Positions 53,977 through 63,400 of a DNA stretch of 64,000 bases are shown in pieces. A program made the translations under genes and the position numbers. The stretch covers positions 62,001 through 126,000 of the forward strand of contig JBJMQS010000037.1 in the NCBI GenBank assembly GCA_045802605.1, in the 5' to 3' direction. The first letter of the stretch is position 1; every line of letters starts with the position of its first letter. The notes beneath the pieces are model-generated. The model had not been told where the DNA came from, made no database searches, and saw only the letters and a list, made by a program, of their open reading frames with translations. Source of the stretch: JBJMQS01 sp045802605. GTDB lineage: Bacteria > Planctomycetota > Planctomycetia > Gemmatales > Gemmataceae.

Positions 53977-55002
53977 TTATTCCTCGTCGCCGCCCGCTGG
54001 GAATGCTGCGAGTTCTTCCACGATTTTCTGATTCAAACCGCCACGAGCATATTGGGCGGCTACGTTGAGTGCGTTCTTGATCGCCCGGTCGCCGGAACTG
54101 CCGTGGCAGATGATGCAGATGCCGTCGATGCCCAGCAAGGGAGCACCGCCGTAAGCCGAATAGTCGTGCTTGTGAATCATGCCGTGGATCGCCTGCTGGG
54201 CGGTGTGCTTGGCGTCCTTCTCATCATGCAGCGCTTGCGAAACTTCGTGATACACGAGTTTCATGATGAACTCGAACAGGCCCTCGCAGACCTTTAAGAT
54301 CACGTTGCCGAGGAACCCTTCGGTGACAACGACATCGCAGGCCCCGCGGTGAATGTCCCGACCTTCGACGTTGCCGATGAAGCGGTCCTTGAATCGGCCG
54401 GCATTGAACAGCGCATGTGTCTCTTTCGAGAGATCATTGCCCTTGGCTTCTTCGGAGCCCACGTTCATCAAGCCGACCGATGGTCGCTCTCGGCCAAGAA
54501 TGTGCCGCGCGAAGATGCTGCCCATCACGCCATAGGCGTAGAGATGGGCGGCCTTGGGGGCGACGTTGGCACCCACGTCGATAAGGACGCAGGGGCCCTT
54601 CATTGTTGGCATGACCGTGGCGATACCGGGCCGCCGGACGCCTTTAAGGAATCGGCGCAGTCGCAAGCCGCCGGCGACCATCGCGCCGGTGTTGCCAGCA
54701 CTGACGATCGCATCGACCTTCTTGTCGGCGAGCAACTGCCAGGTACGGCTGATGGAGTTGTCGGGTTTCTTGCGAAGAGCCTCGACCGGTGATTCCTCCA
54801 TCGTCACGCTTTGCGTGCAATGGACAATGCTCAGCCGGTCGCCGAGTGAACCACTGGCTTTCGCGACGGCGGGCTCGATTTGGGCAGTGTCGCCGACTAA
54901 GACGACAGAAATGTCAGCGTTGGCCGCGACCGCTTGTACCGCGCCGGCCACGATCGGGCCGGGCGCGTGGTCGCCGCCCATCGCGTCCAGTGCGACGCGC
55001 AT
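53977..55002 (-). CDS. plsX: Phosphate acyltransferase PlsX
   Basis: Makes acyl-phosphate from acyl-ACP for phospholipid synthesis. 341 residues start MRVALDAMGGDHAPGPIVAG, and include LIDVGANVAPKAAHLYAYGV, GLMNVGSEEAKGN and a C-terminal DYSAYGGAPLLGI. The length is normal. rpmF precedes it by three bases. Confidence 0.96.
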   Translation of the reverse strand: MRVALDAMGGDHAPGPIVAGAVQAVAANADISVVLVGDTAQIEPAVAKASGSLGDRLSIVHCTQSVTMEESPVEALRKKPDNSISRTWQLLADKKVDAIVSAGNTGAMVAGGLRLRRFLKGVRRPGIATVMPTMKGPCVLIDVGANVAPKAAHLYAYGVMGSIFARHILGRERPSVGLMNVGSEEAKGNDLSKETHALFNAGRFKDRFIGNVEGRDIHRGACDVVVTEGFLGNVILKVCEGLFEFIMKLVYHEVSQALHDEKDAKHTAQQAIHGMIHKHDYSAYGGAPLLGIDGICIICHGSSGDRAIKNALNVAAQYARGGLNQKIVEELAAFPAGGDEE

Positions 55003-55005
55003 GGC

Positions 55006-55203
55006 CTACTCCTCTGCTTCGGTCTTAACCTCGATCAGTTCGCGACGCTGGCTATTCGACCAGCCGCACTGCCAACAGACATGGTGAGCCAAAACCGGCG
55101 AACCGCATCGGCCGCAATATTGCACCGATTTGGCCCGGGCGTGATGATGACTGCGGCGCATGCCTTGCTTGGCGTGGGACGTGCGTCGCTTCGGAACGGC
55201 CAT
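55006..55203 (-). CDS. rpmF: 50S ribosomal protein L32
   Basis: 65 residues: MAVPKRRTSHAKQGMRRSHH, then a four-Cys zinc ribbon (CGRCGSPVLAHHVCWQCG) and an acidic tail (KTEAEE). It keeps the zinc-binding Cys residues, unlike rpmG here. As in many bacteria rpmF sits right before plsX. The ATG at 55203 is 98 bases from the divergent HIT gene. Confidence 0.96.
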   Translation of the reverse strand: MAVPKRRTSHAKQGMRRSHHHARAKSVQYCGRCGSPVLAHHVCWQCGWSNSQRRELIEVKTEAEE

Positions 55204-55300
55204 TGCAATCTCTCTCGCTCAAAGCCTTTGCGAACCAAGACTGCTATGCTAGGTTCGACGGCCACTTACGTCAAGTTGACCATCTTCAAGCAGGTCAATC

Positions 55301-55783
55301 ATGGACCGACTCTGGGCTCCCTGGCGACAAACCTATGTCTCCACCGCAAGTACCGACGCCGCCAGCGATTGTTTCATTTGCAAAGGCCTGAGCGAGAGCA
55401 AGGACCGGGAGAATCACATCGTTCACCGCGGCCTCCGCTCGGCCGTGCTGCTCAATCGCTACCCGTACAATAATGGACATCTGATGGTGGCTCCTCTCGC
55501 TCACAAAGGCAATCTCGAAGAGTTTTCACCAGAAGAGCTTTTGGACCTTCAAGAAACAGTTCGCCGCTGCGTTCGTCTCCTCACCGAGCAAATGAAACCG
55601 GAAGGATTCAATGTGGGCCTGAACTTAGGCCGGGTCGCCGGGGCGGGGTTGCCGGGCCACTTGCACTGGCATGTCGTGCCGCGATGGAACGGCGACACCA
55701 ATTTCATGCCGGTTTTGGGCGATACGAAGGTGATCTCACAATCGCTCGATGCGCTGTATGACCTGTTGGCGGGGAAGTTTTGA
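55301..55783 (+). CDS. HIT-family nucleotide hydrolase/phosphorylase
   Basis: 160 residues: MDRLWAPWRQTYV, a Cys pair (CFICKG), GHLMVAPLAH and the His triad GHLHWHVVPRWNGD (His120, His122, His124). Members of this branch act on Ap4A or other nucleotide esters. It is immediately followed by the dGTPase-like gene with a TTGA overlap, so both may handle nucleotides in one operon. Confidence 0.92.
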   Translation: MDRLWAPWRQTYVSTASTDAASDCFICKGLSESKDRENHIVHRGLRSAVLLNRYPYNNGHLMVAPLAHKGNLEEFSPEELLDLQETVRRCVRLLTEQMKPEGFNVGLNLGRVAGAGLPGHLHWHVVPRWNGDTNFMPVLGDTKVISQSLDALYDLLAGKF

Positions 55784-56952
55784 ATCCGACGGAACCATTT
55801 ACGTTTCGCGCCCTCGACGGCTTCCAGCGCGAGAACCTTTTGCTCGCCCCGTACGCCATGCGCTCCACCGCGAGTCAGGGCCGGAGGCACCCGGAGCCGC
55901 CGGGTGACGCTTATCGGCCCATCTTCCAGCGCGACCGAGAACGGGTCGTGCATTCGCGGGCCTTTCGGCGATTGACGAGCAAAACCCAGGTCCTCGTCGC
56001 ACAGACGAACGATCACCACCGTACTCGGCTCACCCATTCCTTGGAAGTTGCCCAGGTCAGCCGTTCAGTCGCACGCATGCTCGGCCTCAACGAAGATCTC
56101 ACCGAGGCCGTCGCGTTATCGCACGATCTTGGGCATCCGCCGTTCGGCCATGCCGGCGAGCGAGCCCTCAATGACTGTTGCTCAAAATGCGGTGGCTTCG
56201 ATCACAACCTCCATGCACTTCGGATCGTTGACGAGCTTGAGCACCCTTATCCAGGATTTCGCGGACTCAATCTCTCGTGGGAGGTTCGCTCGGCTTTTGC
56301 ATACCACTCCAAGTGTCGGAGCGATCCGCTTGCAAAAGAACTCACGATCTCCGGCGAACCACTCCTGGAATTCCTAGTCGTCGATCATTGCGACAGCCTC
56401 GCTTACGACACCCACGATCTTGATGACGCGCTGGGAGCGGAGATTGTCACGCTCGACGAGTTGTCAGGACTGGAAGCCTGGAAGGCCGGCGTTGCGCACG
56501 CGGAAAAGCGGTGGCCCGGGTTGGCACCGGCACAACAACGGGCCCCGGCCATCCGCGCATTGTTCGAGATCCAGGTGCTAGACCTGGTGGCCGAGACGCG
56601 CCGAAGGTTGGGTCAAATCACAATTCGGTCTATTGAAGACGTTCGCGCCACGCCTGACTTAGTGGGCTTCGGCCCGGATGTTTCGCGGATGAAATCCGAG
56701 CTGGAGCAGTTCCTCCGGCAGAAGGTGTACCGCCATCCTTGGGTGGCTCAGATGGCCCAAGAAGGCCAGCGAGTCGTCAGCGACCTGTTTTCTCACTTTC
56801 TGGAAAACCCGGGCGACCTGCCTGCCCATTTTGCCGGGGAATTGGCCAATGCCGAACCGGGGCGTGTGGTCTGCGACTACCTGGCGGGCATGACAGACCG
56901 GTTCGCCCGTCAGGAGCATCGGCGACTGTGCCTTCGGGACGAGTCTGAATAA
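55780..56952 (+). CDS. dgt: dGTPase-like HD-domain triphosphohydrolase
   Basis: 390 residues. APYAMRSTASQGRRHPEP and YRPIFQRDRERVVHSRAFRR are the N-terminal family marks; HD-domain metal ligands are in HHRTRLTHSLEVAQ and LSHDLGHPPFGHAGER. It removes the triphosphate from dNTPs. The start is TTG 55780 overlapping the HIT stop (TTGA), because residues before the first ATG (55858) belong to the family pattern. Could be a general dNTPase. Confidence 0.88.
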   Translation: MNPTEPFTFRALDGFQRENLLLAPYAMRSTASQGRRHPEPPGDAYRPIFQRDRERVVHSRAFRRLTSKTQVLVAQTNDHHRTRLTHSLEVAQVSRSVARMLGLNEDLTEAVALSHDLGHPPFGHAGERALNDCCSKCGGFDHNLHALRIVDELEHPYPGFRGLNLSWEVRSAFAYHSKCRSDPLAKELTISGEPLLEFLVVDHCDSLAYDTHDLDDALGAEIVTLDELSGLEAWKAGVAHAEKRWPGLAPAQQRAPAIRALFEIQVLDLVAETRRRLGQITIRSIEDVRATPDLVGFGPDVSRMKSELEQFLRQKVYRHPWVAQMAQEGQRVVSDLFSHFLENPGDLPAHFAGELANAEPGRVVCDYLAGMTDRFARQEHRRLCLRDESE

Positions 56953-57016
56953 GATAGGCGTCAATTCATTCTCATTATTCCCTGCGGCGCCGATCGGCCT
57001 CGCTGGAGACTGTCTC

Positions 57017-58093
57017 ATGATGATCTGGATTTTGCGTGGCGCGTTCGTCGTAGTCATGTTCGGTTTGTCGTTGTTGGTCTTTGGTAATTCCGGCCCAGGG
57101 CAAGGGTGGATCGGTGCCGGAAATGTTTTTTTGATCCTGGTGCTGACTCTCGCCGTTGTCGCGGCGGATGTCTACATCCGGGATAAACAGATTACGACCA
57201 TCTCGGCCGTCTATTTCGGCCTGTTACTTGGGTTGTTACTTGGCAGCCTTCTTTACAGCGCGTTGCAGCCGATTTTGAGCTATTGGCTGCTGCCGCCAGA
57301 AGCGCCTGGCTCCCGAGCGTACGATCTTGGCCAGAACATCCTTAGGATCATGTTGGCCGTGATTTGCTGTTACATCACCGTTTCCGTTTTGCTGCAAACC
57401 AAGGACGAGTTCCGATTCATCATTCCATATGTCGAGTTCTCGAAACAACTTAAAGGGGCAAAGCCGCTCGTTCTCGATACGAGCGTGATTATTGATGGCC
57501 GGATCGCTGACATTTGCGAAACACGGATCATCGACTCCAAAATGGTGGTGCCGCGGTTCGTATTGCAAGAATTGCAGACTATCGCCGATAGTGCGGACAA
57601 GTTAAAACGGAACCGCGGTCGGCGGGGGCTGGATATTCTCAAACGGCTCCAGACCAACCCCAAGGCCGAGCTGCAGATTCACGACGCGAACCAGGCCGAG
57701 CTTCGTGAAGTGCATCGAGTCGATGAGCGGCTGGTAGTGTTTACGAAGGCGGTCGGTGGCCGAGTCGTCACTAACGACTTCAACCTGAACAAGATCGCCC
57801 AATTGCAGGGCGTTGAGGTGATTAACCTCAATGAAGTGGCTAACGCTCTCAAGACGGTCGCGTTGCCTGGCGAGCAGATGATCGTGCGATTGGTGAAACC
57901 GGGCGATCAAATGGGGCAGGGCGTCGGTTACCTGGAAGATGGGACAATGGTGGTGGTCGAAGGCGGACGGCAGCATGTGGGCAACGAAGTGGCCCTCACC
58001 GTGACCAGCGTTTTGCAAACCCCGGCTGGTCGAATGATCTTCGGCCGGCTTGGCGGTGGCAGCTCGGCGGAGATGCCCAAGCTGCAAGTGTGA
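57017..58093 (+). CDS. PIN-TRAM domain membrane protein (YacL-like)
   Basis: 358 residues. Four hydrophobic segments occupy about 1-125 (ILRGAFVVVMFGLSLLVFG, VFLILVLTLAVVAADVYI, VYFGLLLGLLLGSLLYSAL, IMLAVICCYITVSVLL). A PIN nuclease domain starts PLVLDTSVIIDGRIADICE (Asp154) and includes VVTNDFNLNKIA, followed by a TRAM domain (QMIVRLVKPGDQMGQGVGYL, then HVGNEVALTVTSVLQT). This is the YacL/PilT-TRAM family, probably an RNA-binding nuclease at the membrane. Substrate unknown. Confidence 0.9.
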   Translation: MMIWILRGAFVVVMFGLSLLVFGNSGPGQGWIGAGNVFLILVLTLAVVAADVYIRDKQITTISAVYFGLLLGLLLGSLLYSALQPILSYWLLPPEAPGSRAYDLGQNILRIMLAVICCYITVSVLLQTKDEFRFIIPYVEFSKQLKGAKPLVLDTSVIIDGRIADICETRIIDSKMVVPRFVLQELQTIADSADKLKRNRGRRGLDILKRLQTNPKAELQIHDANQAELREVHRVDERLVVFTKAVGGRVVTNDFNLNKIAQLQGVEVINLNEVANALKTVALPGEQMIVRLVKPGDQMGQGVGYLEDGTMVVVEGGRQHVGNEVALTVTSVLQTPAGRMIFGRLGGGSSAEMPKLQV

Positions 58094-58123
58094 TCGAGAT
58101 GACACGTTCACGGATGAACGATC

Positions 58124-58879
58124 ATGAAGGCAATTCGGAATTCGAAAGCTCAGTCATTTGTCCTCGCATTGGCGCTCGGCGCTGCTGGTGCCACCATTTA
58201 TCAATCCGCGCAGATTTTTGCCCAGAGCCAGGTGCCAGGCGCGAGTCCCGTGGCAGGCGAAATCGGCGCCGTCAAGCGGGTGATTACCGCCCGCCGCGAA
58301 TACCAGGCGAGCCTCGAGCAGCTTCGCGGCCAATATGTCTCGACCAACGACACTGAAAAGCTCCGCTGGGTGGAGGATGAGGTCAAGCAATTCCATCGCG
58401 TGCCCAAGCACGCCTATGTGCTGGACCTGGATGTTCCCGGTCCGGGCTTGCGTGCCGAACAAAACGTGCCGCAAGCCAACGAGCTTTACCGCCGAGCCAT
58501 GGAATACAAGGACAAAGGATTCGGCAACGAGTTTCTCGACAATCAGATTCGTGCCGAGTTACTGTTTCAACAATTGATCTCGCAATACCCCACCAGCAAC
58601 AAGAACGCCGATGCCGCCTATCAGTTGGGCGACATTTACGAGAGCCGGGCCTTTCACCAGTATCGCCGGGCCGCGGTTTACTTCGAGCGATCGTTCCAAT
58701 GGAATCCCAACACCCATCTTGATGGCCGAGTCCGCGCGGCCCGGCTCTACGACAAAGCACTGAACGATCGGCCACGCGCGACGGAGTTGTACAAAGCAGT
58801 GCTGGCCTACGAAACGGATCCCGTCCGCATCAAAGAGGCGCAACGACGGCTCGGAGAGTTGAAGGAAATTGCGCCCTGA
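58124..58879 (+). CDS. Secreted TPR-like protein (251 aa)
   Basis: A signal/anchor helix (FVLALALGAAGATIYQSAQI) precedes a helical protein with TPR-like repeats: NELYRRAMEYKDKGFGNEFL, YQLGDIYESRAFHQYRRAAV, RAARLYDKALNDRPRATELY and KAVLAYETDPVRIKEAQRRL. No enzyme motif. It lies 30 bases after the PIN-TRAM gene and its stop is three bases from the convergent PEP-CTERM stop, without a palindrome. Scaffold function inferred from TPR only. Confidence 0.7.
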   Translation: MKAIRNSKAQSFVLALALGAAGATIYQSAQIFAQSQVPGASPVAGEIGAVKRVITARREYQASLEQLRGQYVSTNDTEKLRWVEDEVKQFHRVPKHAYVLDLDVPGPGLRAEQNVPQANELYRRAMEYKDKGFGNEFLDNQIRAELLFQQLISQYPTSNKNADAAYQLGDIYESRAFHQYRRAAVYFERSFQWNPNTHLDGRVRAARLYDKALNDRPRATELYKAVLAYETDPVRIKEAQRRLGELKEIAP

Positions 58880-58882
58880 TCG

Positions 58883-59734
58883 CTAAGACTTTCGTCTCTT
58901 CCGAATCACGCAGGTACAAGCACTCACTGCGAAACCCACAGCTATCAAGCTCGACGGCTCCGGCACGACGTGAATGAACAACTGTGGAATAGTTGAAAAA
59001 ACAAATGAATCCTCGGACTGGCCCGTCACAATTTGAAAATCCGTAGAGTTTGGCCGCGGGTCCACTATACTCAGAACCGCGGAGCCGATGTTATCTGCGT
59101 GGAGTGTCACATTTGCTAAGACATAGAGTCTGTTTATTCCTGGAGGACTTGGCCATCCGGTGGCACCGTTCACGACGCCTGCAACAGCCAGCGAATTCGG
59201 TGTCGGAACTAAACTGTCATCGTTATATGTCCAATAGTTATTGTATGAATTGATGTTCGCACGAACTTGACCTGCGCTACTGTTAATTCCTACGTTGTAG
59301 GCTGATGAGACGTTCCCATCGACGTCAGCTATTTCCGGAGCAGCAGAGACTTTTCCAGGTGTACTGTTCCAAGTAAGCCTAACTGCCCAACCGACCAACT
59401 TCGATTGAAAGGTATAGCTGGGATAATCCACCATTTGGATTTGGAGGATGAAATACTGGCCTTGAGTAAGTTGCAGTGGATTCGCCATCGACGTACCAAT
59501 CGTTCCGCCATTTGTTGTTCCAAGCTTCAGTCCGGGCGAAAAGTCGTCCGTGCCATAGGTTGCAGCAGGACTTGCACTGGTGCTAGCACTTGGATCGCCA
59601 GGCCCCGACTCTGGTGTACTGGGATCGTATGTCGTGCTCTGAGTATTCCCCTGAGCGAAGCCGAGAACAGCGCTCGCACGCGCAGAAGAGATCATGTAAA
59701 GGGCAGCGACAAACGTTAATAGCATTGGGCGCAT
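58883..59734 (-). CDS. PEP-CTERM protein 1
   Basis: 283 residues from ATG 59734 (AAGGATAG upstream). It has a signal peptide ending ARASA, then VLGFAQGNTQSTTYDPSTPE, a TTNGGTIGT motif, MVDYPSYTFQSKLVGWAVRL, SYNNYWTYNDDS, VVDPRPNSTDFQ-like DPRPNSTDFQIVTG and FIHVVPEPSSLIAVGF followed by CVIRKRRKS. The VPEP motif, membrane helix and basic tail are the PEP-CTERM exosortase signal. The same body is shared with two paralogues, so it is a family of its own. Function unknown, probably exported/anchored or released by an exosortase. Confidence 0.9.
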   Translation of the reverse strand: MRPMLLTFVAALYMISSARASAVLGFAQGNTQSTTYDPSTPESGPGDPSASTSASPAATYGTDDFSPGLKLGTTNGGTIGTSMANPLQLTQGQYFILQIQMVDYPSYTFQSKLVGWAVRLTWNSTPGKVSAAPEIADVDGNVSSAYNVGINSSAGQVRANINSYNNYWTYNDDSLVPTPNSLAVAGVVNGATGWPSPPGINRLYVLANVTLHADNIGSAVLSIVDPRPNSTDFQIVTGQSEDSFVFSTIPQLFIHVVPEPSSLIAVGFAVSACTCVIRKRRKS

Positions 59735-59774
59735 CACAACTATCCTTCGACCTCAATCAGGCGATCAGGCGAGC

Positions 59775-60653
59775 CTATTCTCTTGATGAGGTGAGAGGCT
59801 TGCGCAACCGGGCCCACACGCCGCTTAAGGCGATGGCCATCAATGCTAAACTCGATGGCTCCGGCACGACATGAATGAATAACTGGGGCGTCGTTGAGTA
59901 AATCAGCACATCCTTAGACACACTGCCGTTGGTTTCGAAGTCGCTAGAATTCGGACGCGGATCCTTCAAACTTAGCACTGTGTCACCAGCGACGTTCACG
60001 TTTATTAGAACGTTGGCCAACACATAAAGTTTGTCCGTGCCGGCAGGCACCGCCCACCCAGACGATGCGGTAATGTGTTGGCCGATTGCTATGGAATTGG
60101 ACACTGGGCCAATGCCGTTATTGTTGGACCACGTATTGTTGTAAGAATTCAGATTGGCGTTTACGCTGCCGCTCGCGTTGTTGACTCCGATACGATACGC
60201 GGACGCTGGAAAACCATTGATATCGTTGGCCTCAGGCTGCGCCGTGACTATGCCCGCAGTAGTCCATTCAAGCCGCGTGGCCCACAACGATAACTGATTG
60301 TTTCCCAGCGCTGCAAAGGTGTAACCACCGCTTTGATAATCGATCATTTGAATCTGCAGAAAATAAGTCGTTCCCGCGATCAGGACGAGAGGATTGGCCG
60401 CCGTTCCAATGGTTGCGCCGTTGGTTGTTCCCAAAAGTTGCGTGCCGGCGTTGAAATCGTGCGCGCCAAAACTAGCAGCCGGGTCCAGTTGGCTAGTATT
60501 GCCGGGCACGTTGGGCGAGCCCGCCGGCGTTGAAGGGTCGTAGGCAGTGCTTTGATTATTGGTTCGTGCAAAACCAAGAATTGCGTTGGCGGCCAGCGGC
60601 CGTTGGGCCGACAGCAACGCGATGGTTGCAAGCAGCAGAAGTTTCATTCGCAT
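59775..60653 (-). CDS. PEP-CTERM protein 2
   Basis: 292 residues. Signal peptide MKLLLLATIALLSAQRPLAA, then ILGFARTNNQSTAYDPSTPA, LLGTTNGATIGTA, MIDYQSGGYTFAALGNNQLS, SYNNTWSNNNGIGPVSNSIA, LKDPRPNSSDFETNG and FIHVVPEPSSLALMAIALS with a basic tail (RLRKPLTSSRE). Clearly paralogous to PEP-CTERM protein 1, which lies 40 bases downstream on the same strand. GAGAGGA lies upstream of the ATG. Confidence 0.9.
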   Translation of the reverse strand: MRMKLLLLATIALLSAQRPLAANAILGFARTNNQSTAYDPSTPAGSPNVPGNTSQLDPAASFGAHDFNAGTQLLGTTNGATIGTAANPLVLIAGTTYFLQIQMIDYQSGGYTFAALGNNQLSLWATRLEWTTAGIVTAQPEANDINGFPASAYRIGVNNASGSVNANLNSYNNTWSNNNGIGPVSNSIAIGQHITASSGWAVPAGTDKLYVLANVLINVNVAGDTVLSLKDPRPNSSDFETNGSVSKDVLIYSTTPQLFIHVVPEPSSLALMAIALSGVWARLRKPLTSSRE

Positions 60654-60871
60654 TGGAAAACAATCCTCTCGTCGCTAGCCACCGATCCATAGCAGCTCAA
60701 CGGCCCCGCGCGTCAAAAAAATAACTCTGTCAGAAAAGAGTTACTGCAAGCCAAGGTTCGCGAGTCTAACGCGGTCTGGGATGCCCCATAGTCTATTCAT
60801 GGCGAACACATTGGCCTATCAACAACCCTGACGCGCTGACAAGTGAAAACCGGACACAAAAACCGCTAAAT

Positions 60872-61951
60872 TCATGAAGATTTATTCTCTAGCACCGCCG
60901 TGACATCAGCCTCAGACGTGTCATCAACCACTTCCGCCTCGCCAATTCGGCGAGGTAATACAAACCGCAATTGATTCGCGATGGCCTTTTTGTCGCGTCG
61001 CATGAGATCTAACCAAGTCTGAACTTCGCCTTGAGGCAAATCAATTGGCAGGCCGCATCGCTCCAATAATTGGACTTGCCGCTTGGTGACCTCCGACGTG
61101 CATAGTCCTAGGCGCTCGGCTAAGCGGCTGGCACAAATCATTCCGGCGGAAACTGCTTCGCCATGGAGCCACTTGCCGTAGCCGCTTGCCGTCTCGAAGG
61201 CGTGCGCAAATGTGTGTCCATAATTGAGCACGATGCGCAGTCCGAATTCTTCCCGTTCGTCTTGTTCGACCAGGCGTGCTTTCAGACGGCAACAATGCTC
61301 GACGAGATATCGCAACGTTACTGTGTCGCGATCGAGCACGGCGGGGAGATTAGCTTCCAGCCAATCAAGAAACTCTGCATCCATTGCCGCGCCATATTTA
61401 ACGACCTCGGCCAGACCGCTGCGGTACTCGCGATCGGGGAGCGTGCCGAGGGCGGCGATGTCGATCCAGATGCCGATCGGTTGGTGGATCGCACCGACCA
61501 AATTTTTCCCTTCGGCCAAGTTGATGCCGACCTTGCCTCCAATGGCACTATCAACCATGGCCACCAGCGATGTGGGAACCATTACGAGCGGCAGACCGCG
61601 CGCATAAGTCGCGGCAACAAAACCGGCGAGATCGCCGACGACCCCGCCACCGAAAGCGACGATCACGGTTTGGCGATCGGCCGGCCACTTGGCCAGCCGC
61701 GACCAAAGCTCCGTGGCTTGAGAAATGCTCTTCGACTCCTCGCCGGCAGGAACGACGGCGAGTTCCGATTGAAATCCTGATTGACTGAGAGAGCCGATTA
61801 TCGTTTGAGTAAATTCCGCGAGATGAGAGTCGGTCACGATGAAGGTACGGCGGCCTTCGGTTCGCTTCGCAAGGAAGCTGCCGAAACCATCCGATGCGGC
61901 CGACACAATGGCAATATCGTGACTGCGCGGGCCTAGATGAATTCGAAGCAC
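60872..61951 (-). CDS. aroB: 3-dehydroquinate synthase
   Basis: Second enzyme of the shikimate pathway; NAD and zinc dependent. About 359 residues with VIVAFGGGVVGDLAGFVAAT, PTSLVAMVDSAIGGKVGINL, AEVVKYGAAMDAEF and the metal ligand helix LNYGHTFAHAFETASGYG. I placed the start at GTG 61951 with GAGGAT upstream; a TTG at 61966 is an alternative adding five residues. It is between PEP-CTERM genes 2 and 3 on the same strand, which looks like an insertion of PEP-CTERM genes around a housekeeping gene. Confidence 0.94.
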   Translation of the reverse strand: MLRIHLGPRSHDIAIVSAASDGFGSFLAKRTEGRRTFIVTDSHLAEFTQTIIGSLSQSGFQSELAVVPAGEESKSISQATELWSRLAKWPADRQTVIVAFGGGVVGDLAGFVAATYARGLPLVMVPTSLVAMVDSAIGGKVGINLAEGKNLVGAIHQPIGIWIDIAALGTLPDREYRSGLAEVVKYGAAMDAEFLDWLEANLPAVLDRDTVTLRYLVEHCCRLKARLVEQDEREEFGLRIVLNYGHTFAHAFETASGYGKWLHGEAVSAGMICASRLAERLGLCTSEVTKRQVQLLERCGLPIDLPQGEVQTWLDLMRRDKKAIANQLRFVLPRRIGEAEVVDDTSEADVTAVLENKSS

Positions 61952-61970
61952 GACATCCTCACACAAAAAA

Positions 61971-62008
61971 AAAGCCGGCTCACTCCGCGGCAGGAGTGAG
62001 CCGGCTTT
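61971..62008 (-). terminator. Intrinsic terminator of PEP-CTERM gene 3
   Basis: A perfect 16-bp stem (AAAGCCGGCTCACTCC / GGAGTGAGCCGGCTTT) with the loop GCGGCA is followed on the minus strand by a run of nine T. It stands 22 bases past the PEP-CTERM 3 stop and just before aroB. Confidence 0.92.
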
Positions 62009-62030
62009 ACTCTACGAGGATTAGACCGTC

Positions 62031-63017
62031 TTAGGCGACGATCGCATTCTTCTTGCGGCGAAGGCGGACGACCAGGCCACCAATCGCCAAGCCGGCCAGA
62101 GCCATGCTCGAGGGCTCCGGAACGGCGTTCACATGGATGAAGAGCTGCGGTGTCGTCGCGAACACGACTGAGTCAACGTTGGTCACTGGTGGGCCGAACG
62201 TTTGGAAGTCGTTGCTGAGCGGCCGAGAGTCCACCATGTCGATACGTGTGTCGCCACCAGCACCGCTGGTTGTCAGGATGACGTTGGCGAGGATGTATCG
62301 GCGAATTCGGTTCGGAGTGGTACCAACCAGACTCGGCAAGGTGTAACCAGTGCCGGTGCCGGGGGTCTGCTCGCCGAGTGCTACCGAGTTGGGCGTTGGG
62401 TTGGAGGAATCGTCCTGGAAGGTCCAGGTGTTGTTGTAAGAATTCAACACCGAGGTCAAACCACCGGGAGCAACCGTCGTTGAATTTCCACCGGTGGCTC
62501 CGTTGACGGCACCCACATTCATCGCGGTGGTCACGTTGCCATTGATGTCGGGAGTTTCACGAGCGATCGACGCAACACCCGGAGAGTTATTCCAAGTGAG
62601 ACGGACACCCCACTGGGCCAATTTTTGATTGGCGGCCGCGTTGAAGGTAAAGCCGCCGCCGGTGTTCTCGTAATCCACCATCTGGATCTGGAGAACGTAT
62701 TTGGTGTTGGCTTGCAAAACCCAAGGGTTAGCGGCCGAGGTACCGATTACGCCGGCGTTGTTGGTGGTGCCGAGCAACAATGTGCCCGGGGTGAAATCGT
62801 TGACGCCAACGCTCGCCGCCGGATCGGACGCTGACGAGGCGCCCTGGTTGCCCGGATCACTCTGTGGAGTGTTCGGGTCATACGCGGCAACTGCGTTGCC
62901 CGAAGGGGCGGTGCCGTTCGCATTGCCTTGAGCAAAGCCTAGCACAGCACTCGCATGCGCCGGCACATTCATCGCCAATGCGGCGGCGAATGCCAGCAAA
63001 AACAATTTGATGCGCAT
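62031..63017 (-). CDS. PEP-CTERM protein 3
   Basis: 328 residues from ATG 63017 with AAAGGA upstream; the longer frame to 63089 is not family-like. Signal peptide MRIKLFLLAFAAALAMNVPA; then SAVLGFAQGNANGTAPSGN, TLLLGTTNNAGVIGTSAANP, MVDYENTGGGFTFNAAANQK, SYNNTWTFQDDSSNPTPNSV, MVDSRPLSNDFQTFG and AVPEPSSMALAGLAIGGLVV, ending RLRRKKNAIVA. It is longer than its paralogues by inserted Gly/Thr-rich loops. The C-terminal PEP motif, helix and Arg/Lys tail fit exosortase processing. Ends at a strong terminator. Confidence 0.9.
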   Translation of the reverse strand: MRIKLFLLAFAAALAMNVPAHASAVLGFAQGNANGTAPSGNAVAAYDPNTPQSDPGNQGASSASDPAASVGVNDFTPGTLLLGTTNNAGVIGTSAANPWVLQANTKYVLQIQMVDYENTGGGFTFNAAANQKLAQWGVRLTWNNSPGVASIARETPDINGNVTTAMNVGAVNGATGGNSTTVAPGGLTSVLNSYNNTWTFQDDSSNPTPNSVALGEQTPGTGTGYTLPSLVGTTPNRIRRYILANVILTTSGAGGDTRIDMVDSRPLSNDFQTFGPPVTNVDSVVFATTPQLFIHVNAVPEPSSMALAGLAIGGLVVRLRRKKNAIVA

Positions 63018-63400
63018 CAGAAGGGGTCCTTTCGTACATCCCGCGGGGGTGGTCGTGACGCCGACTTGCCGCGGTCGGTCGGCATCCATCGCGATGTCTT
63101 CTGGATCAAGCTGCTTGTCGGGGAGAGCACCCCCAACGCAACGGCCTGATCGTTATCCTCGTGGAATAAGTCCTAGTAAACCCGATGAGCGAGCCATTGT
63201 CAAGAGTCCAGCCGGTCAGAAAAATCCATGCTTGATAGTCGAGCCGTCAAGCGAGCGAGTCGATTTTTCGGTCGGCAGCGAGTATTCTACTAGCCTATTG
63301 TAACAGCGGCTTTGTGAAAGTGGAGAATATTTTTCACAAAATTCGCTGGTTCCGGTTGGGAGGGCGACCCTACGCCTCTCCCAGACCGTTTTTCCCTATT
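63018..63400. other. 383-bp gene-free stretch upstream of PEP-CTERM gene 3
   Basis: I see no gene with family character here. Read on the minus strand it holds the leader of PEP-CTERM 3, so a promoter is likely within it, but no site stands out. An imperfect hairpin (GGGAGGGCGA / ACGCCTCTCCC, about 63358-63382) lies 19 bases past the stop of the dockerin gene at 63401 and may end that transcript. A GTCAAGCGAGCGAGTCG-like segment near 63246 is the only other short patterned stretch. Confidence 0.5.
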
